From positions 62,001-126,000 of the forward strand of contig NZ_JOBF01000006.1 in NCBI RefSeq assembly GCF_000718635.1: a DNA stretch of 64,000 nt, written 5' to 3'. Below, one piece after another: positions 63,942 through 64,000 of this stretch. A model generated the notes under the pieces. It was not told the DNA's origin. It did no database searches and saw only the letters and a program-made list of their open reading frames with translations. The DNA is from Streptomyces varsoviensis. GTDB lineage: Bacteria > Actinomycetota > Actinomycetes > Streptomycetales > Streptomycetaceae. The position numbers were made by a program, and so were the translations under genes. How positions within the stretch are numbered: position 1 is the first letter of the stretch; each line of letters begins with the position of its first letter.

Positions 63942-64000
63942 CGCTCGCCACCACGGCCCGTACCGGCCCCGCCGCGCCCGGCCGCGGGCTCGACGCGCTC
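63938..64000 (+). CDS. Start of a further gene, cut by the window edge
   Basis: An ATG at 63938 overlaps the SDR stop (ATGA) with GGAGG upstream. The first 21 residues (MTLATTARTGPAAPGRGLD..) are visible and do not identify the product. Translational coupling suggests it works with the SDR under the TetR regulator. Confidence 0.6.
   Translation, partial: MTLATTARTGPAAPGRGLDAL

Overview
The window is about 64 kb of very GC-rich DNA. Gene starts are often GTG (occasionally TTG) behind AGGAGG-type ribosome sites, third positions are almost always G or C, and genes overlap by ATGA, GTGA or TGATG. The gene content matches a core-chromosome segment of Streptomyces or a close relative: coaX-nadC-nadB-panC, folK-folB-folP-folE-ftsH-hpt-tilS, DUF397/DUF5753/anti-sigma-like ATPase genes, and a Zur-type cluster of zinc-free ribosomal proteins. 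I see no phage, insertion sequence, CRISPR array, tRNA or rRNA.

Layout. 1-9.5 kb: the end of an unknown gene, a sortase-anchored surface protein, a tightly overlapping leftward operon for pantothenate/CoA and NAD synthesis, and an ArsR-type regulator facing a small unknown gene. 9.5-15 kb: a Uma2 protein, a two-component pair, then a MidA/NDUFAF7-type methyltransferase directly before a lone second copy of NuoD. 15-20 kb: a coiled-coil membrane protein and a glycine betaine-type ABC importer whose ATPase is divergent from its permeases and binding protein. 20-32 kb: folate synthesis, a LysX-like DUF2156 membrane protein facing a membrane-anchored esterase, then ftsH, hpt and tilS. 32-40 kb: a DUF2342 metalloprotease-like protein, dacB, ppa, a ThrE-type exporter, a DedA protein, a YbjQ protein and a CPYC flavin oxidoreductase.

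40-52 kb is more accessory. It holds a glutamate decarboxylase gene destroyed by an internal deletion, a second Uma2 gene, a PadR-controlled drug-export ABC pair with a conspicuous operator, a DinB protein, a ketopantoate-reductase-like gene divergent from a TetR regulator, an aldehyde dehydrogenase and a set of Streptomyces-type regulators. 52.5-55 kb holds two divergent operons for bL33, bL31, a CobW-like protein and bS18 on one side and bL28 and uS14 on the other, around one Zur-box-like palindrome. 55-64 kb holds a PolA-like polymerase, a small SH3-like secreted protein, an 850-base repeat-filled spacer, an MreB-like protein, a TerB-like protein, a sigma factor with a coupled membrane protein, and a TetR/SDR pair with matching operators.

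The most unusual property is a load of short tandem repeats. Several genes (folE, dedA, ppa, midA, the SH3-like gene) are followed by one to four diverged copies of their own 3' end, usually including the stop codon. Several core enzymes (NadB, PanC, TilS, a TetR regulator, the SDR) carry in-frame low-complexity insertions built from similar repeats. Functions below are read from conserved motifs by eye; no database search was possible.
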